Below, in pieces: positions 50,506 through 59,386 of a stretch of DNA of 64,000 nucleotides (position 1 is its first letter; every line of letters begins with the position of its first letter). The notes beneath the pieces are model-generated. The model saw only the letters and a list, made by a program, of their open reading frames with translations. It was not told the origin of the DNA and made no database searches. The translations under genes were made by a program, and so were the position numbers. Source of the stretch: Shewanella sp. 1CM18E (GTDB lineage Bacteria; Pseudomonadota; Gammaproteobacteria; Enterobacterales; Shewanellaceae); NCBI RefSeq assembly GCF_023161665.1, contig NZ_JALNTW010000001.1, positions 293,061-357,060 on the forward strand, read 5' to 3'.

Positions 50506-51618
50506 ATGAAACCATCATATTATCTTGTCCCTTTAATACTGGTTGTTGTAGGTGCGGTATCCTATAGCAGTTACTCTGAAGCAAAGCGCTCTGATAAAAA
50601 AGAACGTGCTGTTCGTACTGTTCCTGTCGTTACCGGCCTTGTTGAACAACACGAACTCTCTCAGGCACTTTCACTTATTGGTAAGCTAGATGCCGAGCAA
50701 TCGGTTTTCATCGCGCCGCAAATCGCCGGCAAAATTAAGTCTGTGCAAGTCAACACAGATCAAGAGATCACCCAAGGCCAGATTTTAGTGCAACTTGACG
50801 ATGCCAAAGCACAAGCATCACTTGCTGAAGCTGCAGCCTACCTTGCAGATGAAAAAAGAAAGCTCAAAGAGTTCCAAAAGCTGATTGACCAAAACGCAAT
50901 TACTAAGACTGAAATTGATGCTCAAAAAGCCAGTGTTGATATGGCAGCAGCGCGCCTAGCCGCCGCGCAGGCCGATCTTGATTATCATTATTTAAGTGCA
51001 CCTTTTGCAGGCACTGCAGGCCTTATCGACTTTAGCCAAGGTAAGATGGTTACCGCTGGCAGCGAACTTCTTTCATTAGATGACTTATCTAGCATGCGCC
51101 TTGACCTTCAAGTACCTGAAAACTACTTATCACAGCTAAGTATTGGTATGTCAGTGGTAGCAAAGAGCCGCGCTTGGCCTAAGCAAGAGTTTGTCGGCAA
51201 AGTTATCGCTATTGATTCACGCGTTAACCAAGACACCTTAAACCTGCGCGTACGCGTCCAGTTTAGTAATCCAAAGCACCAGCTAAAACCAGGCATGTTG
51301 ATGTCTGCGACTATGCTATTCCCAAGTGTGTCTGAGCCTGTTATTCCAGTACAAGCACTAGAGTATTCAGGGACTAACCGTTTTGTATATGTTATCGGCG
51401 AAGACAACATTGCTAAGCGCACAAAAGTGACGCTAGGTGCACGTATCAATGATGAAGTGTTAATCACTGACGGCATAAAAATTGGCGACAAGGTAGTAGT
51501 ACAAGGCCTTGTGAATATGCGCGATGGTTTACGTGTCGATGATTTAGCCGAGTCGGCTCTTGCTAACAAACAAGCCAAAGCAGCGCAAGAAGAGCAACAA
51601 GCAAGAGGAAGCATCTAA
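50506..51618 (+). CDS. RND efflux periplasmic adaptor (membrane fusion protein)
   Basis: 370 residues. An N-terminal membrane anchor (about 5-23) is followed by the lipoyl/barrel-sandwich half-motifs (QSVFIAPQIAGKIKSVQVNTDQEITQGQILVQLDD and DLDYHYLSAPFAGTAGLIDFSQGKMVTAGSELLSL) on either side of an alpha-hairpin (about 103-158), then a beta-barrel and a membrane-proximal domain. It bridges the inner-membrane pump to an outer-membrane channel. The stop codon abuts the ATG of the pump gene. No outer-membrane factor is encoded nearby, so a TolC-type channel must come from elsewhere. Substrate unknown. Confidence 0.94.
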   Translation: MKPSYYLVPLILVVVGAVSYSSYSEAKRSDKKERAVRTVPVVTGLVEQHELSQALSLIGKLDAEQSVFIAPQIAGKIKSVQVNTDQEITQGQILVQLDDAKAQASLAEAAAYLADEKRKLKEFQKLIDQNAITKTEIDAQKASVDMAAARLAAAQADLDYHYLSAPFAGTAGLIDFSQGKMVTAGSELLSLDDLSSMRLDLQVPENYLSQLSIGMSVVAKSRAWPKQEFVGKVIAIDSRVNQDTLNLRVRVQFSNPKHQLKPGMLMSATMLFPSVSEPVIPVQALEYSGTNRFVYVIGEDNIAKRTKVTLGARINDEVLITDGIKIGDKVVVQGLVNMRDGLRVDDLAESALANKQAKAAQEEQQARGSI

Positions 51619-54600
51619 ATGTGGTTGTCTGATGTTTCAGTGAAACGCCCGGTTGTCGCCATTGTATTAAGCTTACTGCTATGCGTATTTGGTATGGTGT
51701 CATTTAGCAAGCTCGCAGTACGCGAAATGCCAGATGTAGAAAGCCCTGTCGTCACGGTAATGACCACCTATTCAGGTGCGTCTGCCACCATTATGGAAAG
51801 CCAGATCACCACTGCACTGGAGTCTGAATTAACCGGTATTAGTGGTGTCGACCAAATCGAATCCGTTACCCGCAATGGTATGTCGCGTATTACCGTGACC
51901 TTCCTCATCGGTTGGGATCTTACAGAGGGCGTCAGTGACGTTCGCGATGCAGTAGCTCGAGCTCAGCGCCGTCTTCCAGATGAAGCTGACGATCCTGTGG
52001 TATCTAAAGACAACGGTACTGGTGAGCCTTCAGTTTATGTCAATTTAAGTTCATCTATCATGGATAGAACTCAGCTGACAGATTATGCCGAGCGCGTACT
52101 AGAAGACAGATTCAGCCTGATCTCAGGCGTCAGCAGCGTTGATATTTCTGGTGGCCTATACAAGGTGATGTATGTGCAGCTTAAGCCTGAACTTATGGCA
52201 GGCCGCAATGTAACCACCTCAGATATTGTTAATGTACTAAACAAAGAAAACGTTGAAACTCCCGGCGGTCAAGTCCGTAACGACACAACAGTGATGGCTG
52301 TGCGTACAGCGCGCCTTTATCAGAGCCCTGAAGACTTTAATTACTTAGTTCTACGCACTGAAAGCGATGGCTCTCAAGTTTATTTAAAGGATGTTGCTAG
52401 CGTATTTATTGGCGCTGAAAACGAGAACTCCACCTTTAAAAGCGATGGCGTTGTTAACATCAGCCTTGGCATTGTTGCGCAATCAGATGCCAATCCGCTA
52501 GAAGTGGCGCAAGACGTACACAAAGAAGTTGATCTAATCCAAGACTTTTTACCTGACGGTACCAAATTGATTGTCGATTACGACTCAACGGTATTTATCG
52601 ACCGCTCTATTGATGAAGTATTTAGCACTTTAGCGGTAACCGCATTGCTGGTCATTTTGGTGTTATACATCTTTATTGGTCAAGCTAGAGCTACCTTGAT
52701 CCCGGCTGTTACGGTACCAGTATCGCTTATTTCAGCATTTATTGCTGCCAACGTATTTGGTTATTCAATTAACCTACTTACGCTTATGGCACTGATTTTA
52801 TCTATCGGTCTGGTAGTAGATGATGCCATCGTTGTCGTAGAAAATATTTTCCACCATATTGAAAAAGGCGAGCCACCGTTACTAGCGGCATATAATGGTA
52901 CCCGAGAAGTTGGCTTTGCGGTAATGGCAACCACTGCGGTACTGGTAATGGTGTTCCTACCAATCTCGTTTATGGAAGGTATGGTTGGTCTGCTCTTTAC
53001 CGAGTTCTCGGTCATGCTTGCCGTTTCAGTGCTGTTCTCATCATTAATCGCACTGACGTTAACTCCGGTACTTGGCAGTAAAATCCTCAAGGCCAATGTT
53101 AAGCCAAACCGCTTTAACCTTATGGTCGATTGCGCCTTTAACCGCCTCGAAAATGGCTACCGTAAAATGGTCACTAAAGCCGTGAATTTACGTCTAGCTG
53201 CGCCACTGGTGATTATTGCCTGTGTGCTTGGTAGTGGCTGGTTAATGCAACAGGTTCCGGCTCAACTTGCACCAACTGAAGACCGCGGAGTGATTTTCGC
53301 CTTTATCAAAGGCGCTGAAGGCACCAGCTACAACCGTATGGCCGCGAACATGGAGATCGCAGAAGACAAGCTAATGCCACTGCTAGGCCAAGGCGTAGTT
53401 AAATCATTTAGCATTCAAGCGCCAGCGTTTGGTGGCCGCGCGGGTGACCAAACTGGCTTTGTGATCATTCAGCTAGAAGATTGGAACGACAGAACTGTTA
53501 ATGCTCAACAAGCATTAGGGGTAATCTCCAACGCGTTAAAAGGCATTCCAGATGTAATGGTACGTCCTTTACTACCCGGTTTCAGAGGTGGTTCAAGCGA
53601 GCCTGTGCAATTTGTACTGGGCGGCTCTGACTATCAAGAGCTATTTAAGTGGGCCACAATGCTTGAAGAAGAAGCACTATATAGCCCGATATTTGATAGC
53701 CCAGAAATAGACTATAAAGAGACTTCACCAGAGCTTGTGGTTACCGTTGATAAAGAGCGTGCAGCCCAACTTGGTATTAGTGTTGCTGAGGTATCTGAAA
53801 CCTTAGAGATCATGCTTGGTGGTCGCAGCGAAACCACCTTTGTTGAGCGTGGTGAAGAATATGATGTTTATCTGCGCGGCGATGAAGACAGCTTTAATAA
53901 CGTTGCCGATCTCAGCCAGATTTATATGCGTTCAAACAAAGGCGAGCTCATCACCTTAGATACCATTACTCATATTGAAGAGGTGGCATCGGCACTTAAA
54001 CTTAGCCACAACAACAAGCAAAAGTCGATCACCCTAAAAGCCAACTTAGGCGAAGGTTACACCCTAGGTGAAGCGTTGGACTTCTTAGATCAAAAAGCGA
54101 TTGAGATGCTGCCAAGCGACATCACTGTTGCTTACACAGGTGAGTCAAAAGACTTTAAAGAAAACCAAAGCAGCATCTTTATCGTGTTTGGTTTAGCCTT
54201 GCTCGTTGCATACTTAGTATTAGCGGCGCAGTTTGAAAGCTTTATTAACCCGTTAGTGGTGATGTTTACTGTTCCTATGGGTGTATTTGGTGGCTTCTTA
54301 GGTTTATATCTAACCGGCCAAGGTCTGAATATTTACAGCCAGATCGGCATGATCATGCTTATTGGTATGGTAACCAAGAACGGTATTCTTATCGTTGAGT
54401 TTGCTAACCAACTGCGGGATAAAGGTCTTGAAATTGAGCAAGCGATTATTGATGCGTCGACTCGTCGCTTACGCCCAATTTTGATGACGGCATTTACCAC
54501 GTTGATTGGTGCAATTCCGCTAATTTTGTCAACTGGCGCGGGCTCCGAAAGTCGTATATCTGTTGGTACAGTGGTGTTCTTTGGTATGGCTTTTGCCACC

Positions 54601-54732
54601 TTTGTAACCCTACTTGTTATCCCAGCTATGTACCGCTTGATCTCAGTAGCAACCAAATCACCGGGTTTTGTTGAGTCACAGCTTGATAAAGCCATTGAAG
54701 AACACAAGCAGCTAACTTCACAATCATCATAA
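51619..54732 (+). CDS. RND-family efflux permease (HAE1-type)
   Basis: 1037 residues, inner-membrane proton-driven pump. It begins WLSDVSVKRPVVAIVLSLLL and has twelve membrane helices in two sets, with large periplasmic loops after helices 1 and 7. The proton-relay aspartates are Asp401 and Asp402 in SIGLVVDDAIVVVENIFHH, matching Asp407/Asp408 of AcrB. Its general character is hydrophobic drug, bile-salt or solvent export, but the substrate cannot be read from sequence. It is translated directly after the adaptor gene and is followed by a strong terminator. Confidence 0.95.
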   Translation: MWLSDVSVKRPVVAIVLSLLLCVFGMVSFSKLAVREMPDVESPVVTVMTTYSGASATIMESQITTALESELTGISGVDQIESVTRNGMSRITVTFLIGWDLTEGVSDVRDAVARAQRRLPDEADDPVVSKDNGTGEPSVYVNLSSSIMDRTQLTDYAERVLEDRFSLISGVSSVDISGGLYKVMYVQLKPELMAGRNVTTSDIVNVLNKENVETPGGQVRNDTTVMAVRTARLYQSPEDFNYLVLRTESDGSQVYLKDVASVFIGAENENSTFKSDGVVNISLGIVAQSDANPLEVAQDVHKEVDLIQDFLPDGTKLIVDYDSTVFIDRSIDEVFSTLAVTALLVILVLYIFIGQARATLIPAVTVPVSLISAFIAANVFGYSINLLTLMALILSIGLVVDDAIVVVENIFHHIEKGEPPLLAAYNGTREVGFAVMATTAVLVMVFLPISFMEGMVGLLFTEFSVMLAVSVLFSSLIALTLTPVLGSKILKANVKPNRFNLMVDCAFNRLENGYRKMVTKAVNLRLAAPLVIIACVLGSGWLMQQVPAQLAPTEDRGVIFAFIKGAEGTSYNRMAANMEIAEDKLMPLLGQGVVKSFSIQAPAFGGRAGDQTGFVIIQLEDWNDRTVNAQQALGVISNALKGIPDVMVRPLLPGFRGGSSEPVQFVLGGSDYQELFKWATMLEEEALYSPIFDSPEIDYKETSPELVVTVDKERAAQLGISVAEVSETLEIMLGGRSETTFVERGEEYDVYLRGDEDSFNNVADLSQIYMRSNKGELITLDTITHIEEVASALKLSHNNKQKSITLKANLGEGYTLGEALDFLDQKAIEMLPSDITVAYTGESKDFKENQSSIFIVFGLALLVAYLVLAAQFESFINPLVVMFTVPMGVFGGFLGLYLTGQGLNIYSQIGMIMLIGMVTKNGILIVEFANQLRDKGLEIEQAIIDASTRRLRPILMTAFTTLIGAIPLILSTGAGSESRISVGTVVFFGMAFATFVTLLVIPAMYRLISVATKSPGFVESQLDKAIEEHKQLTSQSS

Positions 54733-54797
54733 TATTTAGACTTGATGATTAGTCACTGCTGGAGAGTAAAAGCTAACTAGCAATTATCCTACTTACT

Positions 54798-54834
54798 AAA
54801 AGGAGCTCATATTCATTATATGAGCTCCTTTTTG
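54798..54834 (+). terminator. Intrinsic terminator of the RND operon
   Basis: A perfect 15-bp stem (AAAAGGAGCTCATAT and its complement, loop TCATT) is followed by T-rich sequence. Confidence 0.93.
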
Positions 54835-54963
54835 TTTATCCTTAACAGACCATAACGATTAAAAATACACAGCGAAGCTTAATATTGATTCTATACTCAA
54901 AGTACGGCAGGAGGATTTACTGCAACCTAGCAAACGCTTTATTCGCACAAGGAGGTCACGCTT

Positions 54964-55179
54964 ATGGATGAAACTGACTTTACCCGTAATAACCACAATG
55001 GCTATAGTCGTAGCTCAACGGATGATAACGACAATATCTTCGACACTGTGCATATTGACGGCCAATTTATCGTAGAAAGACGCAGTGGCCGCGATAATCG
55101 CAGCAACCCAAAGCTAAAAGCGTACGATAGACGCCAATCAGTTCAGAACTACCTACCGGATATTGATATCTATATCTAA
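54964..55179 (+). CDS. 71-residue conserved-looking hypothetical protein
   Basis: It is preceded by a near-perfect Shine-Dalgarno AAGGAGGT at 7 bases, one of the best in the window, which argues that this short frame is translated. It is highly charged with no signal or membrane helix: an acidic/Asn-rich start (DETDFTRNNHNG), then an arginine-rich block VERRSGRDNRSNPKLKAYDRRQ and a hydrophobic/acidic tail ending DIDIYI. I do not recognise a family; the RRxGRD pattern appears in several short marine gammaproteobacterial proteins. An in-frame ATG is absent downstream, so the start is secure if the gene is real. Confidence 0.6.
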   Translation: MDETDFTRNNHNGYSRSSTDDNDNIFDTVHIDGQFIVERRSGRDNRSNPKLKAYDRRQSVQNYLPDIDIYI

Positions 55180-55186
55180 TTACAGC

Positions 55187-55230
55187 GATAAGTCTGGCCA
55201 AGTTACACTGATTGAACTTGCCAGATTATC
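55187..55230 (+). other. Imperfect hairpin after the 71-residue gene
   Basis: GATAAGTCTGGCCAAGTT (55187-55204) pairs with AACTTGCCAGATTATC (55215-55230) with bulged bases. It lies 8 bases past the stop codon. No T-run follows; it could stabilise the 3' end of the mRNA. Confidence 0.45.
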
Positions 55231-55322
55231 TGCAAGTCTCGCTCAAACTAGAGCACTGTAATGATTTATCTTCGTTATTGTTTATTGCTGCCCAGTACAA
55301 TAATGATGTGATAATCTGCTTA

Positions 55323-55340
55323 TTATACCAATCTGTATAA
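55323..55340. repeat. Solo copy of the MITE end motif
   Basis: TTATACCAATCTGTATAA differs by one base from the terminal motif of the element at 56054-56320. It is itself an inverted repeat, TTATAC-N6-GTATAA. It lies 46 bases upstream of the NYN gene start, where GTATAA could also act as a -10. Confidence 0.55.
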
Positions 55341-55385
55341 TCAAAATTGGTTTCATCTTACCTAACCAGACCTAATGAGCTGACT

Positions 55386-55859
55386 TTGAAAAAAATAGCC
55401 CTGTTTGTTGATGTTCAGAACATCTATTACACCTGCCGCCAAGCCTATGGCCAACAGTTTAATTATCGAAAGCTTTGGCAACACTTAGGCTATGAGGGCG
55501 ACATAGTACAAGCGACTGCTTATGCAATTCATCGCGGTGATGATGGCCAGCTCAAATTTCAAGACGCATTAAAACACATTGGCTTTGAGGTAAAACTAAA
55601 ACCTTTTATCCAGCGCAGTGATGGCTCAGCCAAAGGTGACTGGGATGTGGGCATAACCATAGATATTATGGAGGCGGCAAGCGAAGTAGACAGTGTCATT
55701 TTGCTATCAGGTGACGGAGATTTTGACTTGCTGATGCAAAAAATCCAGCAAAAATACGCCATCGAAACTCAGGTTTATGGCGTGCCAAGTTTAACTGCAA
55801 AATCGCTGATTGACTCTGTTAACCAGTTCCATGAAATCGACAGTAGCTTGTTGCTTTAG
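55386..55859 (+). CDS. NYN (LabA/DUF88-type) domain protein, putative PIN-like ribonuclease
   Basis: 157 residues from a TTG start (KKIALFVDVQNIYYT follows), with GAG about 8 bases upstream; no ATG is available at the conserved N terminus, and the frame extends upstream only to another TTG at 55347. PIN-like acidic residues: Asp9 and Asn12 (FVDVQN), the aspartates of KGDWDVGITIDIME, and LLSGDGDFDLLM. The family is a PIN-fold nuclease relative; RNA cleavage is inferred. No membrane segment. It is monocistronic, between a solo repeat end and a terminator. Use of TTG as start is unusual and may keep expression low. Confidence 0.85.
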   Translation: MKKIALFVDVQNIYYTCRQAYGQQFNYRKLWQHLGYEGDIVQATAYAIHRGDDGQLKFQDALKHIGFEVKLKPFIQRSDGSAKGDWDVGITIDIMEAASEVDSVILLSGDGDFDLLMQKIQQKYAIETQVYGVPSLTAKSLIDSVNQFHEIDSSLLL

Positions 55860-55914
55860 GTTCTTTACTTTAGCCTTGTTGCTTTAAGAGCATGACTTTA
55901 GCTTTGTTACTTTA
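55844..55914. repeat. Three diverged direct repeats across the NYN gene stop codon
   Basis: TAGCTTGTTGCTTTA (55844), TAGCCTTGTTGCTTTA (55871) and TAGCTTTGTTACTTTA (55899) recur at 27-28 base intervals. The first encodes the protein's last residues; the others are in the 3' untranslated region. Confidence 0.65.
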
Positions 55915-55944
55915 ACCTCGCAGTTAACCATAAAAGCTTAAATT

Positions 55945-55978
55945 AAAAAGGCTCAACCACTAATTGGCTGAGCCTTTT
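55945..55978 (+). terminator. Terminator of the NYN gene
   Basis: A stem AAAAGGCTCA/TGAGCCTTTT with a partly paired loop is followed by ACTATTTTAA. Confidence 0.8.
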
Positions 55979-56027
55979 ACTATTTTAATGCAAGCCACCT
56001 GCAATCAATGGTGAGTACAACTGGCTA

Positions 56028-56053
56028 ATATAAATAGCTAATATAAATAGCTA
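56028..56053. repeat. Tandem 13-bp repeats flanking the MITE on the left
   Basis: ATATAAATAGCTA occurs twice in tandem (56028-56040 and 56041-56053) and a third time on the right of the element (56321-56333). One pair looks like a target-site duplication, or like slippage at the insertion site. Confidence 0.65.
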
Positions 56054-56320
56054 ATACCAATCAGTATAAGAATTTGATCTACTCAGAGCGATTTTTGGCA
56101 AACTAATTCAAGGCGAATAGCTGCAATAATGGTTGTTCCCTTATAAAGCTAATCAACGCAGAAGTAGGCAGCCAAAAACGCTCCAGAATGGCGAGTTTTA
56201 GCGATTCTGATGCTGTGTTAACGAGCTTGAACCTAGTTCAACTATGCCCTTTACTCGTTGCCTTGCCTCAAAACCGCTAAACTCTCGCTGAGTGACTAAA
56301 TGTTTATACTGATTGGTATA
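56054..56320. mobile_element. MITE-like non-autonomous element
   Basis: 267 bp bounded by perfect 16-bp terminal inverted repeats: ATACCAATCAGTATAA (56054-56069) and TTATACTGATTGGTAT (56304-56319). It contains no open reading frame and is flanked by the 13-bp direct repeat ATATAAATAGCTA. A degenerate part copy is at 16402-16483 and a solo end at 55323-55340. These are the marks of a transposase-less repeat spread by an element elsewhere in the genome. It separates the NYN gene from glgA and touches the glgA stop codon through its flanking repeat. Confidence 0.8.
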
Positions 56321-56330
56321 ATATAAATAG

Positions 56331-58052
56331 CTAAGCTAAATCATAAAGCGCGCTTTTATAGCGTTTTGCTTGGCTTAACCAGTCAAAGCGAACTGACTTA
56401 GCGCATTGCTGCATTTGCTGCCATGTAGCGCTGCCAGACATAGATAACGCCTTATCAAAGGTCGCTAACAATGATAAACCTTGCTGCTGTATATCTTCGC
56501 CCTCAAATACAAATCCGGTCTCTAAATGATGTACCGTGTCTTTAAGGCCGCCGATATGATTAACTAAGCACAACTGCCCTGCTCGCATTGCTAACATCTG
56601 ACTGATCCCACAAGGCTCAAATGAACTCGGCATCAAAAACAGTGAGCCTAATTCATATAACTGTTCTGATAACTGCTCATCGTAACCATCCATAAAAATA
56701 AACTGTTTATGTCTGGCGGCGATATCAGCAAACTCACGGGCAATGGCATTATCACCGCTACCAAGCATCACAAAGCGTGCGTGGCTATCATGTTCAGCCA
56801 GCTTAGCCAGCAACACTTCTAACACGGTTTTGCCACGTAAGTTGTTGTCACTCACTTCTAAAGAAAAGCGATGACGTAATATCATGACCTTTTGGTCGGT
56901 TAAGCGACCCACGGAGGTCAGCAAAAATGCATGCTGCGCTTTTGAGCCTTTAACATCTTTGGCTTTATTAACGCTACTTAGGCTGTCAGATTGCCACTGC
57001 TGCAATCGAGCCTGAGCAATAAAGTCCTGAGTTCTTACCTGTAATTTCCCCACTTGCCAATTAATAAGCTTATCTAAAGCCGCTTTAACGAAATCTAGCT
57101 TTGAATCATCGCTATCAGCTAACGAGTCAGTTACTTGTGTTTTATCAGGATACATACAGCCATTTAAAATCCCCACTAATGCCTGCTTATCTAACTTTGC
57201 TTGTAAGTCATGCTCTAGTCCCTCACCACCAAAAAAGCCTTGCTCTGGCGCCGATGGCCTAAGTACTTCATGGGCATAACTCGGTGACACTAAATGTACT
57301 TTATCGCTAAGCACTATCCCTGCCCGCATAGGGTTTACACAGTTGTAATAACGCGGATCTTGTAACAGACAAAGCTGCTCTGGGCTGAGCTCAGCAGTTA
57401 ACCTTGGATACCAAGCTGCAAGTGACGATGAATCGCCATTTAGCGGCCTAATGCCCTGCAATGCCAAATTATGAATGCTAAATACGCAAGGTAAGTCTTG
57501 TAAGAAGCGGTAGCGGCGATCAAAAGCGCGCAGAGCTGCAAACATGCCGGTATGCCAATCGTGTAGATGAATATGGCTGGGAAGCTCATTAAAAACCTGT
57601 CGCGGCTTGTCGGTATAAAAATCCTGACTTAGGGCTTCGGCTACCGCCAAGTTAAACAGCGCAAACTTGGTCGCATCTTCAGCAAAAGGACGCTGCGCAT
57701 CCCCTTGTGAATAAGCGCCAAGGCTGCCATTAAACAGCCCATGTTCAAGAAGGTAAAAGTGGCTGTTTTCAAGCTTTGGGTTCGCAGCGCGGTAAACCGC
57801 TACGCGCTGATGTTGCCCTTGAAAATCAACGTCAATGTTAGCCTCCCAATGGGCATTTGCCGAGGCGATTAATGAGCCGAAGCTTGGCATTATTACATCA
57901 ACAGCGATATTGAGTTTTGCCAGCGCAAGCGGCAGATCATGTAGCACATCAGCCATGCCCCCTACTTTAGCGCCGGGGATGGCACCGTTTTCAGCCGCAA
58001 GCATTAACACTCTTGGCTGAGGGCGATTATATTGATTATCCAATATCGACAT
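56331..58052 (-). CDS. glgA: Glycogen synthase GlgA
   Basis: GT5 glycosyltransferase that elongates alpha-1,4-glucan from ADP-glucose. The substrate motif is GAKVGGMADVLHDLP (about 27-41, KVGG); the C-terminal GT-B half has SSFEPCGISQMLAMRAG with the catalytic glutamate, and GGLKDTV. 573 residues, about 95 longer than E. coli GlgA; the extra length is largely in the middle (about 300-375), a polar region between NGCMYPDKTQ and SVGRLTDQK. It follows glgC by three bases. Its stop codon lies within the repeat that flanks the MITE, so its 3' end may have been altered by the insertion. Confidence 0.95.
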   Translation of the reverse strand: MSILDNQYNRPQPRVLMLAAENGAIPGAKVGGMADVLHDLPLALAKLNIAVDVIMPSFGSLIASANAHWEANIDVDFQGQHQRVAVYRAANPKLENSHFYLLEHGLFNGSLGAYSQGDAQRPFAEDATKFALFNLAVAEALSQDFYTDKPRQVFNELPSHIHLHDWHTGMFAALRAFDRRYRFLQDLPCVFSIHNLALQGIRPLNGDSSSLAAWYPRLTAELSPEQLCLLQDPRYYNCVNPMRAGIVLSDKVHLVSPSYAHEVLRPSAPEQGFFGGEGLEHDLQAKLDKQALVGILNGCMYPDKTQVTDSLADSDDSKLDFVKAALDKLINWQVGKLQVRTQDFIAQARLQQWQSDSLSSVNKAKDVKGSKAQHAFLLTSVGRLTDQKVMILRHRFSLEVSDNNLRGKTVLEVLLAKLAEHDSHARFVMLGSGDNAIAREFADIAARHKQFIFMDGYDEQLSEQLYELGSLFLMPSSFEPCGISQMLAMRAGQLCLVNHIGGLKDTVHHLETGFVFEGEDIQQQGLSLLATFDKALSMSGSATWQQMQQCAKSVRFDWLSQAKRYKSALYDLA

Positions 58053-58055
58053 AAA

Positions 58056-59324
58056 TTACTCGTACCCCACAGGTAAACCTAGCATGTCGCGCGTAACTAA
58101 CACTTTGCCCTTTTCAGACACTCTAAAGCCTTTAGCTTTATCCTGTTCATGGTTATAACCAATCACGCTGCCCTCGGGGATAATACAACCTCGGTCGATG
58201 ATGGCATTCTTGATTTTACAATTACGCAAGATAACCACATCTGGCAATATCACTGAGTCTTCAACACTTGAATAAGAGCAAACTCGCACTTCATTAAACA
58301 GCACACTGCGACGCACGGTGGAGCCCGAAATAATGCAGCCACCAGAAATAATTGAGTCTAACGCCATACCGCGGCGATCATCGTCATCAAACACAAATTT
58401 TGCTGGTGGTAGTTGCTCTTGGTAGGTCCAAATAGGCCACTTAGCATCGTAAAGGTTAAGCGCTGGAGTTGGAGAAAGCAGCTCCATATTCGACTGCCAA
58501 AAAGAATCTAAAGTGCCCACATCGCGCCAATAGGCTTCTTCATTTGGAAAGGCGCTACGGAAACGATGGGCGTAGACTTTATGTTCTTTAATAATTGCGG
58601 GAATAATATCCTTACCAAAGTCGCGGTCTGAATCTTCATTTTGCGCATCGCGCTTTAGCTGATCAAATAAAAACTCAGTATTAAATACATAGTTACCCAT
58701 TGAGGCTAAACACATTTCAGGATCTTCTGGCAGATGCTTTGGCAACGCTGGTTTTTCTTCAAAACCAAGAATACGCTTAGACTCATCCACTTCAACCACA
58801 CCAAACGCTCCAGTCGCTTCAGCAACCGGTACCTCTAGACAAGATACTGTCATATCGGCGCCAGATTCAGCATGAGTCGCTAAAAGGCCTGCATAATCCA
58901 TGCGGTACACATGATCGCCAGACAAAATCATCACGTATTTAGGCAGCTCGTGGCGAATAATATCAATATTTTGAAACACAGCATCCGCCGTGCCTTGATA
59001 CCAGTTATCAGAGTAACGCTGCGATGCAGGCAAAATTTCTACCGACTCACCTAGCTCTTTTTTAAAGTGACCCCAGCCGCGCATAACGTGACGAATTAAT
59101 GAGTGAGACTTGTATTGGGTAACGACACCAATGCGGCGGATCCCTGAATTAATACAGTTTGATAATGGGAAATCGATAATACGAAACTTACCGCCAAAAT
59201 ACAGAGAAGGCTTGGCTCGCCAGTCCGTTAATTCATGCAAGCGAGAGCCTCGGCCACCAGCCAGAATAATCGCGTAGGTGTCACGGGTTAAATTACTAAT
59301 ATAGCGCGGGTTGGTTATGGTCAT
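58056..59324 (-). CDS. glgC: Glucose-1-phosphate adenylyltransferase GlgC
   Basis: Makes ADP-glucose, the committed step of bacterial glycogen synthesis; in E. coli activated by fructose-1,6-bisphosphate. N-terminal nucleotidyltransferase: [38 protein letters not shown], then [10 protein letters not shown] and FEEKP; the C-terminal left-handed beta helix (about 305-405) begins with repeated ISGG-type turns. 422 residues. The Shine-Dalgarno sequence TTCAAGGAGTG resembles a CsrA site (59332-59342). It is second from last in the glycogen operon as read on the minus strand. Confidence 0.98.
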   Translation of the reverse strand: MTITNPRYISNLTRDTYAIILAGGRGSRLHELTDWRAKPSLYFGGKFRIIDFPLSNCINSGIRRIGVVTQYKSHSLIRHVMRGWGHFKKELGESVEILPASQRYSDNWYQGTADAVFQNIDIIRHELPKYVMILSGDHVYRMDYAGLLATHAESGADMTVSCLEVPVAEATGAFGVVEVDESKRILGFEEKPALPKHLPEDPEMCLASMGNYVFNTEFLFDQLKRDAQNEDSDRDFGKDIIPAIIKEHKVYAHRFRSAFPNEEAYWRDVGTLDSFWQSNMELLSPTPALNLYDAKWPIWTYQEQLPPAKFVFDDDDRRGMALDSIISGGCIISGSTVRRSVLFNEVRVCSYSSVEDSVILPDVVILRNCKIKNAIIDRGCIIPEGSVIGYNHEQDKAKGFRVSEKGKVLVTRDMLGLPVGYE

Positions 59325-59331
59325 GTACGTT

Positions 59332-59342
59332 CACTCCTTGAA
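59332..59342 (-). promoter_or_regulatory. Possible CsrA site at the glgC ribosome-binding site
   Basis: TTCAAGGAGTG overlaps the Shine-Dalgarno of glgC and shares the AAGGA core with the CsrA consensus (RUACARGGAUGU). CsrA repression of glgC by binding this part of the leader is established in E. coli. Confidence 0.4.
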
Positions 59343-59386
59343 CTAGCTACTAAATTGATTTGAATTAAATTGGTCTGATCCATCTA

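Noticed and set aside
51123..51614. 163-codon open frame antisense to the RND adaptor gene
   Set aside because: Long but entirely overlapping a well-supported adaptor gene, with no recognisable domain and no start context.
54333..54707. 124-codon open frame antisense to the RND permease
   Set aside because: Mirrors conserved membrane-helix codons of the permease; no independent evidence of expression.
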